Below, in pieces: positions 13,101 to 28,100 of a stretch of DNA of 64,000 nucleotides. Origin of the DNA: Dermatemys mawii. Taxonomy: Eukaryota > Chordata > Testudines > Dermatemydidae. The notes beneath the pieces were generated by a model. It did not search any database, was not told the origin of the DNA, and saw only the letters and a list, made by a program, of their open reading frames with translations. The stretch is taken from positions 53,146,453 through 53,210,452 of the forward strand of contig ML677326.1 in assembly GCA_007922305.1 (NCBI GenBank), given 5' to 3'. How positions within the stretch are numbered: the stretch's first letter is position 1; each line of letters starts with the position of its first letter. The position numbers and the translations under genes are program-made.

Positions 13101-16100
13101 TATTCCTCTTTGCTTTCAGATCCTCTGTAAGTCAAGTAGTAAAGCAATGATATTGAAGTGATGGATCCCAATGATATTGAAGTGATGGATCCCAANNNNN
13201 NNNNNGATATTGAAGTGATGGATCCCAATGATATTGAAGTGATGGATCCCAAAACCAATTTTGTTCCACAGCTCAGACTGGGTGTAATAAACTTGGCTAT
13301 ATTTTTAAGATTAGTTACATACTTCTTTAAAACATACAAACACTGATCCAGCTTTATCTAGATCAGCACTAGAGGGAGCCACTAGCTTACATTTAAGAAA
13401 TCAAGCAACATAAACTCATCTCACCTCACTAAACCGGGATACCATTTTGCCTCTAGAGACATCCCAGATAAAACCACCATTCCTGGAGGTTGCACCAGCT
13501 ATGCAATTCAAATCCCCTTTGAGGAACAGACATTAGAGAGACATTAAAAATAATGCGGACATTGTACTCATTATACATATATAATTTTCCATTTAATTAA
13601 AGAAATACATAACCACGTGATAGCAATGGCAGATGAGCAATGTATCGTCAGTTTGAGCTCAGAATTTGCAGGGGATTTGACACTACTTCAGAAGCTGCAG
13701 TTCCAATAAAAGCCTTGTATGTTCTACCCTCCTACTCTAGGTACCGCTGTGTAAGGTAGACACTGACTGGAAACATGAGCTTAAGTCCCATTCCAACCCC
13801 CTGCACTGAATGCAGAGAGAGGACAAGATGTAGTATCTGACAGCATGGACCATCAGATTCCATTACTATCTATCCCTGTAGGCCCCCGCAACTGTAATAC
13901 TTGAGTACTTCAAACACATTTGTGAATTCATTTTCACAGTACTCCTTCGATGTAGGGAAATTATTGTATACATTATACAGTGGGGAATTAAGGCACAGAA
14001 CCACAAGACTCCACTTCCTAACCACTGTAACTCAATCCCAGGACAAAAACTGCTGCTGTTAACCAGGCATGTCTCATACAGAAAACAACCATATAGTGTA
14101 GAAACAATGAATTCAGGATCATACTTAAGGGGCTAATCTGAAGAGGAACCCAGGAGAGCAGAAAAGATATTCAAGCAGATGGAGGTATGGAGGAGGGGAA
14201 AGAGAAATTAGTATGCGTAAAGTTCTTTCTCCAGATCAAATCCAAATGTTGGCAAAGTTTGTATGTGTGGGAGCTAATGCACTTGGGGGTTGATGCAAGC
14301 CAAAAAGTGGAAAGGGATCAACATTTTCTCTTTCAGATAAAGAGATTTCTTTCCCACAAATCAAATTACAAATATGTTTCTGTTGTATGTTACTTGTATT
14401 TGATGATGACATATCTCCTAGTACTACTAATGTAGGGCATAAAGAAAAGAATGGGGGAGTCTGTAAAGGGGCTTATGTAAGGATAAAGGAATGGTTGGCA
14501 TGACCTGAAGCAGTAACTGCTACAGACTTGAGGCTGTTGTCATAATTACAGAAGAGCTCTGCTGTTGCTCTATTGGATAGGGAAAGATTCATCCTCCTGT
14601 CCCCTGGAAGACTCTCCAGCAGCAAGCATAGCTAAGTAGACATGATATTTTGAGGAAGATTCCCCCAAAGGGCCCTTCTCAGCACTTTGGCAAAACAGAC
14701 ACTATGGTCAATGGGAGTTTTGCCTAAGTTAGAAGCACTGAACAGCATCCTTAGATGGGCTTGGGGACAAATCTCCACGAGTATGACTAAGATCAACAGT
14801 TGCCCCTTCCCTTCAGACCCACAATGAACACATGAAGAAAGCCCTTGCACAGGTTTCTCAAATCCTGCGTCCACTTCAGTGAAGCAAAACTGCTTTGGTT
14901 CTGGTGCAGCCAGGACCTTTTACAAATAGATGCTGACGCGAGGGAAGGATTTTTCCTTAGGGATGGACAGCTCCACAGAATAGCATATACATTCCACCTT
15001 GTCAATTTGAGAATTACATGAGCATTTACTTGAATTGATCAGATCAACATCATTTGATATTTTCTGCACAAAATGTAAATATTTATGCCTAAAATCAAAT
15101 ACTTTTACCTGGAGCCCAAGAGAGAGAATAAATGACCCCCTCATTCCCAGGAGAGGTGTAGACTGCTGTTAAAGTGTTTATATCCCAAACTTTTATTGTC
15201 CCGTCAAATGATGCCGTAGCCAGAAGGTCTGGGTTATCAGGTTTGAATTTACAGTCAAAGATGGTTTCAACATGTCCCTAAAATGCCAGAATAAAAAAAG
15301 AATACTAGTACATTAAAGATTTATTTCTTACATGAACACAGTTGATTTAATTGATAAACTAACTCCATGGACATTGAGGGATACTAGAGTCATACTTACA
15401 GTAAACATCTGTATATTTAAACAAGCCTTTGTTTAATAAACTATATTTCATTTTCTTCATTTAAAAACATTAAAAACATTTTTAACTAAATCAGTAACAC
15501 TAAGTGGCAGAGTTCTATCAAACTCCTGTAATATTTCCAGTGCTTGAGGAGCTAAGGTATTCACAGTTAATGCCTGTTTACACTTCCATACACCAGACCT
15601 GTAATTCTCCACCAGTAACGTAACATAATCCAGGATTAGATGACATGGTAGTAAAAATATCTGTGCCTTATCTATCCTACAGCTTCCAAGGTTGCTACCG
15701 AAGGAGCTGTATCAGTAGAGAATTACATTTCTGAATTTCCCAGTGTAAATACACTCCTAGTGTAACCCAACATTTTGCTGCATGAAACTGCTTTGCTAAT
15801 TCTAATCTTGCCCGATCATTGAAAAAAAGACATTATGAACTAATGCTGGTAGGTTTACATTTTTGTGTTACTTTCTATTTCTCTATAACATTTTCATAAG
15901 CGCTCTCATGATGCGTAGTTTGACAAAACTCACTGGTTTCACTAGACACTTTGGTCGCATACGGACTGCAGGATCACACTGCAGTCCATATTTGAAAACA
16001 ATATTTATTTGCCTGCATTGCCAAGGGTTTTTCAGATGAGTAGACTGTTTTTTCCTCAATACTCCTTTTTAGGTTTTCTTTTTACTTAAATTGAACATGT

Positions 16101-19100
16101 CACCTCCTTGTTTATTAAGAGCATCATCAGTGAACTCATCAACACTATTTTTCACATGTGCTGGCTGGATAATTGACATGCAGCATAAAAAGGGTCACAA
16201 AACTATTATACTTCTCCTCTTTATCCATTATTGAAGGAGTAATACTTTTTTTTTTTGGTGACATGGGAGAGGAAGGGGAGACGGGAAGAGTTAAAACTTC
16301 ATATTTTTAATATCAGATCTCCCTCAATAAATATTATTAGTTTTGAAGTAGTTTGAATTTGGGTCCTACGTTATTTGGCAGTCTTCCTTTGTAATGAAGA
16401 ATTAAGTTCAACATTCTAGGGCTGTTATTATAAGATTTCTAAATCTTCAGCCCCTTTTTTATTTATGGAAGCTGATTTGCCTGCACACTACACTGTAAGC
16501 TCTATGCTCAGTCCTTGATTATTATGCATAAAAATGCTGCATATACATTAATTATTATTATTTCATTCAAAACATTGGACAGGCAAAGGAGACATACCAA
16601 ATCTCTAAGGAAATCCCATTTCTTGGCTCCCATGTCATAGAGTCCCACTCCACCATCCATAAAACAACAGACAGCATGGCCAGGAGGAAGAGAGAATGCT
16701 TGGTTTTGGGTTAGAGTTGGGGGTGGAACGGCCTCACTGGTAGATGATGTATGATGATTTTTCGTAGGAGAATGTGATGAAAGTGCTTAATGAAAAGATA
16801 TAAACACATTAACATATTTTGTTTTTTTTCATATTTAAAAACAAGTAGCAGTTACATCACTTCATATCAGGGCTTGTAAAATTCATTTGCCTATTTAATG
16901 CTGACAAGTAGGAAGGTTTCCATTGTGAGAGGGTGGGCCTGAGCATATCTGATATTGTGCATCTCCCAATAAACCCTCTAAACATCAACGGGGGGGGGGA
17001 GGGGGGCAGAGAAATCCCATAGAAAAATATTCAAGAAACTTTTAAAAAATAACAGGTTAGACCATTTAAAGGGTGCTGTGTCAGAATCCACAATTTTTGA
17101 AAATTAATCTTCTTCAAAAAATTTAAATTGATAGTATCCCTCAAAATATCAAGCTAACACCAACAAAAGTGACAGGAATTGGTACTGGTAGTAGAAAAAC
17201 AGTGGCTGACCAAACAGAAGAACAAAAGTTAAATAAGAGCAATATTATCATCTTTATTGTTTGTTTTTGGAAATGCCCAAGATGTGCTAGATGCTCTACA
17301 GACATTCAAGAAGGGATGGTCCCTTCCCCAAGGAAGTTCATAGCCTAAGGAAAAACAAACAGGTAGGAAGAGGTTAGAGAAACCAGGAACAAGAGAATTA
17401 GATTCATTATCTGTAGAGGGCAGAAGTGGGTCTCTAAAAGGAACTTAAATATGGGTGTATGTCAAGGGTGGGCAAACCACGGCTCATGGCCCATGGGCCA
17501 CATCTCACCTGCAGGACTATTCTGTCTGGCCTGCCTGAGCTCCCGGTGGGGGAGGCTCCCCCGCCTTATCCCCTCTCCCGGAGCCTCAGCGCTCTGGCTT
17601 ACCACTCCCGGGCTGTGCTGCAGGCTCCAGCGGGGCCTGAGTTTCTGCAGCTTTCAGCAACATGGTAAGGGAGCGGGGTTGCGAGCTCCAGTGGGGCACA
17701 CGGCCTCTAGCACTCTGCTCTGAGTAGCATGGTAAGGGGGCCAGGCCACAGGGGTTGGATAAGTGGCAGGGAGTCCTGGGGGAAGTCAGGGAACATAGAG
17801 CAGTTGGATTAGGTGAAGGTTTGGAGGGGGCAATTAGGGGGTGGTGGAAGGGGTCATCCTGAGGGAGGCAATTACGGGGTGGGATCCTGGGGGAGGCAAT
17901 TAGGGACTGGGTGGGACTCGGGAGAAGTGATCGGGGACAAGGAGCAGGGGGATTGATGGATTGGAGGTTCTGAGCAGGGCAGAAAATGGGTGGGGGTCAG
18001 ATAGGGGGCAGGGCCAGGCTTTTTCGGGAGGCACAGCCTTCCCTACAATTTTGCAACCCCGATGTGGCCCTCGGGCCAAAACGTTTTCCTACACCAGTCT
18101 ATGCCTTAGTAACTTGGAAGCTGTACAATGCATAGAGGTTGCATAGAAAAAGGCAGGGAGATGAGTATGGGACAAGTTGATAAATAGGCAGATGAGAATG
18201 GGAAAGTCAGCAGTGTGGAGGGGACAGGAACAAAAAGGGAGGATAATTATATGGAGCTTTGAAAGTGGAGGGAAGAAGCTTAAATTTGATGCAACAGCAA
18301 TCTAGTTACATTCTCAAAATACTGTCTTTAGACTGATGAAAGAGTGCAAAAATATGTTCTAGGATGTTTGAAGAATTCATAGAATAAAAGGGAGAAGGTG
18401 GATGACATGTTAATAGGTAACCTTCCCTTTCAGTGTCCCTCTTTCATAGTAAGAAATTGTGTTCAACAAAATGTCTTTTCTGATTTTTATACTATTATTC
18501 TATTAAGGTTAGAGAACTGTAATCAATACACAACTTGCATTACACATCTTTACATGTATGCAATGTTGTTGTACCCATGTTGGTCCCAGGATATTAGACA
18601 GACAGGTGGGTGAGGTAATATCTTTTATTAGACCAACTTCTGTTGTTGTGAGTGACAAGGCTTGAAGCTTCCAGACAGCGTCATGTGTGACCAGACAAAG
18701 ATCTCTATATAAGCTCAGAAGCCTGTCTCTCTCACCCGCAGAAATTGGTCCAATAAAAGATTATCCCACCCAGTTTGTCTCACCTTGTTTATTGTGTTCC
18801 TTCTCTATAAAGCCATTCTAAGGGGCTACAAATGTTGCATATTGTTATGAGGTATCTGTTATGAACAGAGAATGTACATCATACTTCACCAGGGTTGGGA
18901 GCAAGACTGTAGTATTCTTACCTGAGGGACCATCTAATAAGGAAGAACTTAACAAAAGGTTTGATCTGATAGCATTTAGTCTGCCCAAAAATGCATTGGT
19001 GTTAATGGCTGGTTTGATAAAGACTGCAGAAATAGATTCAAAGGCAGGGAGTTTTGTTTAGGGTGTAGACTAGAGGATCAGACGCAAAGAGAAAGGACTA

Positions 19101-22100
19101 TTATTTTAACTTTCACCCATTGCAATGAATTACAATAAAAAAAGTATACTTACACTTTTTCTTTGGAGGAGAATTGAGCACATGTAAACCATGGAACCCC
19201 GTTTTCTTCAATTTAAAATTATCTATAGGCGTTGTGCGTGAAACATTCCAAATACGTAATACTCCAACCTGAGAATCTGAGATTTTTTAAAAAGCTCCAT
19301 TTATTAATTTTTTCTACATAAACAATATACATAATTTAAGCACCAAATTAATCAAAAGTGAAACATTAATTTAAATGTATAATCTTAAAATAATGTTACT
19401 AGCAGGCATTCTCATCTTAACAATAATACTATGTTAAATTAGAGATGTTTATTCGTAGAGTACAGTGGGTAAACCTATCACAACAGCACAAAATATCCTC
19501 TCATTCACCCTACCTCTCTCTCTGCTACTCTAACAATCCTCCCACAATTCAGGCACAATTTCTCCCGCTGCTCTGTGGTTCAGAAAGGATTGGAACAAGT
19601 TTGCTCCAAAACCAAACAGAAATAGAAGTGGGGGAATGGGAAACGACTTGCTTATGCCCATCCCCCAGTCAATTGTAATCCATCCTGATAAACTCGTGGC
19701 AAAGCTGTTTGCATCAAGAAAACATTATAGGGATTGAAATAAAAAGCAGGAAAGTTTCTGGCAATAAACCCTCTGTCATTTGTTCTCACAGAAAAAAGTG
19801 ATACAAAATATGGAAAACTGTTTGGAGTCATTTTCTGTTCCTCTGCTTGGTTTTTATGCATTCATTTTTTCTAGAATATGTTAAAATATTTTTGTTTCTA
19901 TTGACATTAAAGTCAAAGGTATAAAAAAGATTAAACAAAGTACCTATTTTGGAGATTCAATGCTATATTTATAACCATTCAATAAAGCTATAAGAAAATC
20001 AACAATAAGAAAAGATTACCTCCAGTAATAAACATTCCAGGAGCACTAGGAACCCAAGCTAAGCACTGAACTGATGCTGCTGCGCTAGGAAAATTAAATG
20101 CTGTGATACAGCAGAGAGACTGAGAATCAACTAGTCGAATGCCATTATGTAAATTAGCAACAAGAAGATAGTCAGTCGACAGAGGGTCCCATTCCAGGGC
20201 TGTCACTGGATCCTCCTCGTCCGTCCCTTCAAGAGACTCTGGTCTTAGGACATGTTTCTGGCTCTTTGAACCTTTAAAAGCAAAAAGAAACAGACTACTT
20301 TAAATTAGATATAATGTTTATCAATCACAGTGATTTATGCATAGTTTTGTTATGTCTGCTTAGGATGGCAAACCATCCATATTTTTCCCCAACACACACT
20401 GTAGCTTCTTCCACAGGCCGTACTACTGAAGCCAGCAAAGCTCATCCTCTGCTGCACTTCCTAACAAAGGTCGTTGTGACTCCAGCAGACATTTCCACTG
20501 CTTCCTTTTTATCTTAATAGTGGAAAAAATAGAGTGAAATGGCTGTTCGTGTTTACAGGTTTAGATCCTTCAAACCCTTATTCATGGGTTTGCAGAATCA
20601 ATCCCTAGAATCAAGCTGGTTTTAGGTAAATACATCTGCATAAACAAAATAAAATATGAGCAAAGAAAAAAAAAGAGTGAAATAAAGCAGGAGAAAGACA
20701 GTGATAATGAATCGGAGTAATAATTTTTTTCCAAATGTAAATGAACAAATTGTTTTTGTTACGTCACTTGTTCAAATTCAAGAGTGGATAAACAACAAAG
20801 AATCTGAGTAGGATACCAGAAGGGACCCTTGCATCACCTAGACCGACATTCAGTATATATCAGCTCAACAAGTATCACTCATGTACCCCAGCAGTGAGCC
20901 CAGTAACTTGTGTTCTGATAATTGTCATCTAATATTATGGAAAACTGTCACTGATTTTTGATATTACAAAAAACAATCCCACTCACAAACATTTGTTTTT
21001 CAAAGTGATGATGTATTCAAAATAAACAAACAGACAAACATACATACATACATGCTGGGCTGCTTCCCTAAAAACAATGAATTAATTAATTATCTCTAAA
21101 GTTATTCAGCTTTGAATGTTGACAACTAGGAATGCCATTAATTTGTCACATTTTGATAAACACTAAAAGCTATCTGTTATCCCTCTGATGGATTTCATTT
21201 AATGATTTATGTAGAACAGAAACAAAAAGTAGGTCAATTAGCATTAAAAAAAAACTGAATCAAAATGTCTGTTCACTGGGGAACATTTTTCTGTGTATTA
21301 AAATAATTCACACTATAATTTGGTAGGCGTGTTTGCTTAGAGATGTATGGTACTTATGACGTAGAATTTAACATCATCACTTGCTGCTGCTGCTGTTGGG
21401 GCAAATAGTACATATCAAACTGGATAACCGTGAACAGGTGCACAAATTGATATACATTTCTGTTAGTTTGCCCATAACTAGCACATTGACATGGGGTAGA
21501 AGACTGTACGACAAGAGGTGCTGCTATGCTTGCCTTCAAAAGTTCAGATACTTAGTCTCAGTCAGAGGCTTATTTTTTTTAACTTTATTTTTATGAAATA
21601 AGGAAAAAATAAAATATATATTTATATGATTGTTCAGTATAACAAATATTCCAATATTCAAAGATTCAGAAATATAAAAGTATAGGTCTTAACATGAAAG
21701 TGGGTGTAACAAACACTGTTCATGAAACTAAAGTTGAAATCTTCTTGCATAATGGCATCTAAATTCTTCCACAAAGGCATTCAGGTTCAGTTCTTAAGTC
21801 AAATCACCTTCCTATGACAGAAGAATTAGATTTCTCCTTCTGTCATGGGTGATGCTCATTGTTTGGTGTGATAATATTCTTTGCAAACAAGAAAAGGATT
21901 TTTCACAGACTGCAGCTAATGCTCCTAAAAACAAGACCACTATAAGACATTTAGACGGGAGAGCCTCCTTTAATTCCTTGGCAGCACCTAGAAGGTCTTA
22001 AAATCCCTTGCAATTTCTCTCTTCTATCAGTGATTTAAATACAGCCATTTCAAATGACACCTTCTCAGTATCTAATCCAAGCAAGTCAATCAAAGCACAA

Positions 22101-25100
22101 GGTGATTCCAATTTCAAGACATCTGGAGAGCTGGTGAAATAGACTACTGGCAAGCTTTTATATAATTTGGAATTCTTCTCAGAAAATCTTCTCTGCAATT
22201 CACCACTAGTTTCATCAATTAATTTTTTTACAAAATTTGGGACCTCTGATGCTCATTTACATTTTGGAATTCTGGTGAATGCTCAGTGTCCATGGAATGT
22301 TGAAATTATTTGGGCAACACCATGGCTCTTTTGAGGCACATCTTAATGTTGATGATTCATCACACACTTCTTTCACAACACAGTACTTGGATCGAATGTC
22401 TGGGAAAAAGTCAACAAAAGAGAGAGATGTTTGAAGAAGTTCTTCACAGACAATAGTAATCAAATTCCTTTAGCAGGGCGCATTACTTCCTTCTGAAACT
22501 AATTGTTCACACAAGCAAAAACTTTCAAAATCACTCTCATAACATCAGCTAAGAACAATAATTTGGATAATTGTGTAACTTCCAACATTCCTCTTGCACC
22601 ACACTCATTCACAAAGTCCGACGAATACTGTGAATCTTTTCTAAATTACTGTGAATTATTTCTATGGTTTTCAGGTGACCAGTCCATCTTGTTTCTACGC
22701 GTCTTTGCAGGTCTTAGCCTTTATGCAGAACTTTCATTTCACGCCTGTGAAAAAAACTGTATAGAAAATCACAATTTGAGAACAAACCTGCCACTGCTGA
22801 GTTTCTGTCAGACACATGAAGGACCACGAGACATAGCTGGTGATTCAAGCAGTGTGTGTATTTGCTTGTTTAATCTCTCTTGTAAAAGGATTTGTAACAC
22901 CTCCTTTGCACAATGATATAACTTTGACATCATCAAAGCAAGATGAAAGTATTTTGAGGGTCAAGACAGTTCATGGAGGTCTTTCAAAATGTGTTGTGTA
23001 ATATCTTCAGCAGTGAGGCCATGCTGTTGGGCCACTCCAATAAATCTCTTTTTGGCTTGGAAATCAACAGCGTAGTGTAAAACAGTGGACACATTTTCTA
23101 CATTCACAGCCTTTGTAGTGTCACATTTCAGGCAGAAGAACTTAACAACACTATTTTTTCCAAATAGCTTCAACAATACCTTTCAAAACTTTCTTCGTTA
23201 CATTACATTATTATATGCTGCATTTCAGCTAAAGAGTACTTCACAGTTTTTGGAATGGTTTTCAGAACATCCTTGAATTTTGGATCTTGTCCTAAAGTAA
23301 ACTTAAGTACAGTAGGTTGATAACAATTCCTGATGAGTTGTTCAGAGTAAGATCTACGTCTTGAAGTTTACTGTATCTTGAACTCCTCTCAGAGGGAACT
23401 CATTTATCACAGCAAACTGATTAAGTTTTGTGAAGGTTTTAAATAGTATCTGTTTCTTGCAATTTGTGAGGATGACACCAAGGCAGCAATTGTGGCATCT
23501 GAGAAAGGAAGTTATGATTAAATAAATATCAAATTCATAATTCATTAATGATATTGAGAAAATTAAACTGAAATCATAAAAATAGTGAACAATTTTGTAT
23601 GCTGGATCTATCACAGCAAGTTTTGGAGTTTTCCTCAAGATAAGGGATTTAAAGTTTATAGGTGCTAAACAGTAGGCTTTAAGATAGGGCAAGGATGTGA
23701 AGTTATATGTACGATTTCATACAGGATTCGGGTCTAGACCCCTGGTTTGACACTACAAGGTGAATCTCAGCAGAATGACATGAAAATATAAATGTGAAAT
23801 GTAGAAATGGCAAAAAAATTTACCTGTAGCTTCTCTTTTCCTTGTTGCAGCAGAATCAGTCATTGTATTCAAGTGGACTAAGCGTTTTTCATGTATGAGT
23901 AAACTTTTGCTCCAATTGCAGAATCCGGATTTGATAAAAAAACATATCAGTTCCAATTCCACCAGCATTGCTAGGGTGTGCATACACCCACCAAGGAAAA
24001 CAAAATGGACTTCTCAGTTTTAACAGAATATTCCAACCACGCAGAGGTGATGTGAAGGGGAAGCATGCTGGGTAACATGCCCCCTCCCTTATTTTTTTGG
24101 TTCCACCCGCAAACCTAAACTGGGTGACCCACTGTGATGACTCAGGGGGTGGAGGTGACGCTCCCACCCTAAGCCCCACTGTATGGGGCTGGCCTCCCCT
24201 CCCATGAATGTTCCTCTGCTCCCCCCACCAGAGGGCATGCCCCACAGTTTGTAAACCTCTGTGGGGTAGTCACATACCTCCCCAGAACCTTTAAATTATG
24301 CCCCCACCCCCTGCACTATCAACTATGTATTTCCTCTGCAATCATGGCTGCTTCATGCATCACGTTTCATTCAAACAACTCAGCACACTTTCAATATTTA
24401 TTTTAGGAAAATTAATTTCAGTTGAGCTGGTTTGAGAGTTTCAAGATCTCAGGGCGTCAATGAATCATTCTTGTATATAACCTTATTATGTTTTGTATTA
24501 TCTTCTGCAGTAGATGGCGAGCTTGGTCAAGTCTCTCTCTTTATGAGGTAGACGAATCATAAATTTGTCCATTTTGAAAACTATTTGTAGTTATTCCATC
24601 ACGTACAGGTAGGTCCTGCGTTTGTAGGTCAGTGTGGTGTAGACCTGGAGTAGGCTGTCTTTGTGGCATCAACAGAAGGGTAAAAATCAGCTATTGGCTC
24701 TATGCTACATTTTTAGACAACAAATAAACCCATTTCTCTCTTTTCAGAGTCATAATAATAATACAATAATAGCCATTACAGCTGCAAATCCAAGAAATCC
24801 TGTGAATTAAAATATTCAGATTTTTTATTGTAAGCAAATTTTCTCAAATTAGAGCAATCCTCAGTGAGAGCTAAACTATCTTTTGGCTCAGACTGTGTTA
24901 ATTAGGGTTTCATAGCAACTATTTGGAATTTACCTTCTTATTTAAGAAGGTCTGATCCACTTATGCACAGCCCAACTTTACTTACTGGAATAGTCCCACT
25001 ATAGCAAATAGGACTACTCACAAGAGGAAAGTTACTCACATACTAAACTGTATGCAAGGTCTGAGACTTAATTAACTATATTCTCTGCTTGAATGCAAAA

Positions 25101-28100
25101 GTGTGGAATTTATATTTTAGGCATAGCAGAGTGATGTAAAATTCTAGATTTTACTCTATAGACAAAGGTTCCTGTGAATGAGTCTAAGTTGTAATAATGA
25201 TCTCACTCAAACCAAAACAATCCTAATCAGAAAACTGCAGGCTGTACCTTTGTTTACACTCCCAGACTTTAAGCCAGAAAGAACCTTCATGATCATCTAG
25301 TCTGACCTGCACATTGCAGGACACAGAACTTCAGCTATCCCCTCCAATAATAGCCCCATTACCTGCGGCTGAGATACTGTAGTCTTCAAATATGATTTAA
25401 AGACATCAAGTTAGAGAGAATCCATAATTTACTTTAGTTTAAACCACTACTTGACCCATGCTGCAAAGGAAGGCAAAAAACCCCCAGAGTCTCTTCCAAT
25501 TTGACCTGGCTGAAAATTCCTTCCTAACCTCAGATATGGCAACCTGTTGAACCCTGAGCATCTTGGCAAGAGCCAAGCCAAATGCCTGGGAAATAATTCT
25601 CTGCAGTAACTCAGAGCCTTCCCCATTAAGTGCCCCATTTCCAGTCATTGGGGACTTTTGCTACTAGCAGTCACAAATGAGCCACATACCACTGAGAGCA
25701 ATCTTCTGATACTATCCCCTCCATAAACTTATTAAGCTCAGTCTTGAAACAAGTTAGGTTTTTTGCCTCCCACTGTTCCCCCTGGTTTAATCTGAAGTCA
25801 ATTCTATGCTGCTGAGAGCTGAGATTTCCCCAAGAGTAATGAATAATGTGGGCAGTAAGTGGTAAAAACTTGCATTATTTGCCATGTTAACCAAAGTTCT
25901 ACTTACCTTTGCAAGTTTCTTACATTCTTGAAATATATAATTCCCAATCTATTACTCCTGTTTTCACCTTCAAATCATTTTGGCCAAACCCACATCTGTG
26001 TACATGGCACAACAGTAAATCATATATTTTCTTTTTATTGATGCATTCCATTAGACTGAGACAGCCCTACTGGAAGTAACGCATAGAATCAGAGAAAGTA
26101 TAGCCTTTGGAAGTGCTAATTTGGTATAAAGAGCAGCACAAGGAAAAATAAGAATTTTAGCATGGTTTTTAGCATTGTCCAAAAACTAACATCTGGTTTA
26201 ATGGAGATACTTCCTCACCTAATAGTCAAAGTCAGTTGTCAGAGCAAGAGAAAAATACATACCTTGGGACACAAAAATGGCCATCACAGAAGATCATCTT
26301 TCCTCACCAAGCAGGGAGGCACGTATGAAAAAGAGAATGAACTACTTGGCTCCAGAGAATAACTCCACATACTCCTTCAAGACATGTGAATTTAATACAA
26401 CACTTTGCTATTTCTAATGCATCCTAAAATGTGCTAGGTGCATTGCAGATAAATTAAAAAGACATCTCTTTGCCCTAATATGCTTTAATAGGAAGCAGAA
26501 TCTTAAATCTGGGTTCACAATAGCTGATGTGTTCAATCCTCTACCTTTTTTTTTTTTTTTTTTTTTTTGGTGAATAGTCAACAGGCTGTGACTCCTTTGC
26601 AGAAAAGTCCACTATCGCTGCAGACAAACAATTACACGAGGAAAATAAATGAAAAAACTCACAGAAACAGCAATTAGAACATTCAACAAATAACAATCCC
26701 AATAAATATAATTAGGAGATCAGAACTTCCTGGCAAGCATCAGTATAGTGGCAGATCAAAGTTTTAGAGTAGAGGGCTGTTATCATACCCTCAGAATCAG
26801 CTTACTATACACATTTCCAAGACGCAGTGTTGATTTAATAACCAAATAGGATTAAATATAAAGACAAAATATCCTGAATTTTCTCAAGTTAATCAGATGT
26901 ATTTTTGTCATATGCAGAGAGCAGGAAATCTGAACAAGTTTTTATAAAATCTAAACTGGAGAATATAACAACAAAAATTGTGCAATGGTCAATTATTTTA
27001 TCAAGTAAATTTTTACCTGGTTGAAAAATAGAAAGACTTCCATCAGTGTGTCCAAATACTACTTTTCCTTTCTTCTTTGGATGCCATCTAAATAGACAAA
27101 TGTCTGACAAGAAACTATGTGCTTCTTTATGTACAGCTACCCCACTGTCTGGTCCTGAGATAGTCCAAATATACAATGGGCCTCTATGGGAAACAAATGC
27201 AACTGCATCACCTGCATTCCAGCACCAACTAAGTGAGGCAGGAACCCCTGAAACATTTTAAAAAAAAAAGTGTGTAAGAACTAGCATTTGAAATTTAGAA
27301 TGCCATCTATCAAATATTCTTAGCCCATCACTGACACTGGTCTTGAAAAGCTACAGATCTTAAATTATTAGTAAAATGATATGTTAAAGATATTTAACAG
27401 ACTTCAGTCTAAGCGTAGGCAATTGTGTGTACTTGGTATGGCATAAAAGTAAACTCTACTTACGCATTTTCAGAGAGTGAAAAATTTATATACTATATGG
27501 CCGTGGACTATACTGTAGTACACATGATTAACTTCCACTAGTGCAAAAGGGACTTATGCATGTGATTGAAGATTAGTCTGCTCCTATATACTATATGTTC
27601 ATCCTTATATAATTACTTAGCTTACAATAACTCTTATTAATCAATTAAAAAACAAAATCACATGAAAACTTTTACAAAATGTATTTACATTTTGGCATAA
27701 ACCCAGGAATTCTAATCACAGTGGGCTAGTCTACACTAGAAGTGCTACATCGGCACAACTACACATTAGAAGAGAAGAGGGTTGGATCAACGGTTTCATA
27801 CTTTTGAGAAGAGCTAGCTGCACATTAGTATGTTTATCTAAACTGAACCAAAAAACTATATTTTAGAATTTAAGTGTGATCATTATTAGTAAATGGCCAC
27901 TACTGAACAGCAGCCTTATTTGTAGACCAGATTTTACTTGTGTTCAGCCTTGCAAAACGGTCATGAAAATTCACATCCAAGTCATAAAGAGTATCAATTA
28001 TCACCAGTCATCATAGTGAAATTTAGGAAATTACTATTTTACTTGCCAATAAAAAGAACAAATAAACTTGCCCTGAGTATAAGGCATTTTGAAAGGCTGC

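Noticed and set aside
21380..21400. Short GCTGCTGCTGTTG repeat as a triplet expansion
   Set aside because: Only about four units, intronic, nothing unusual.
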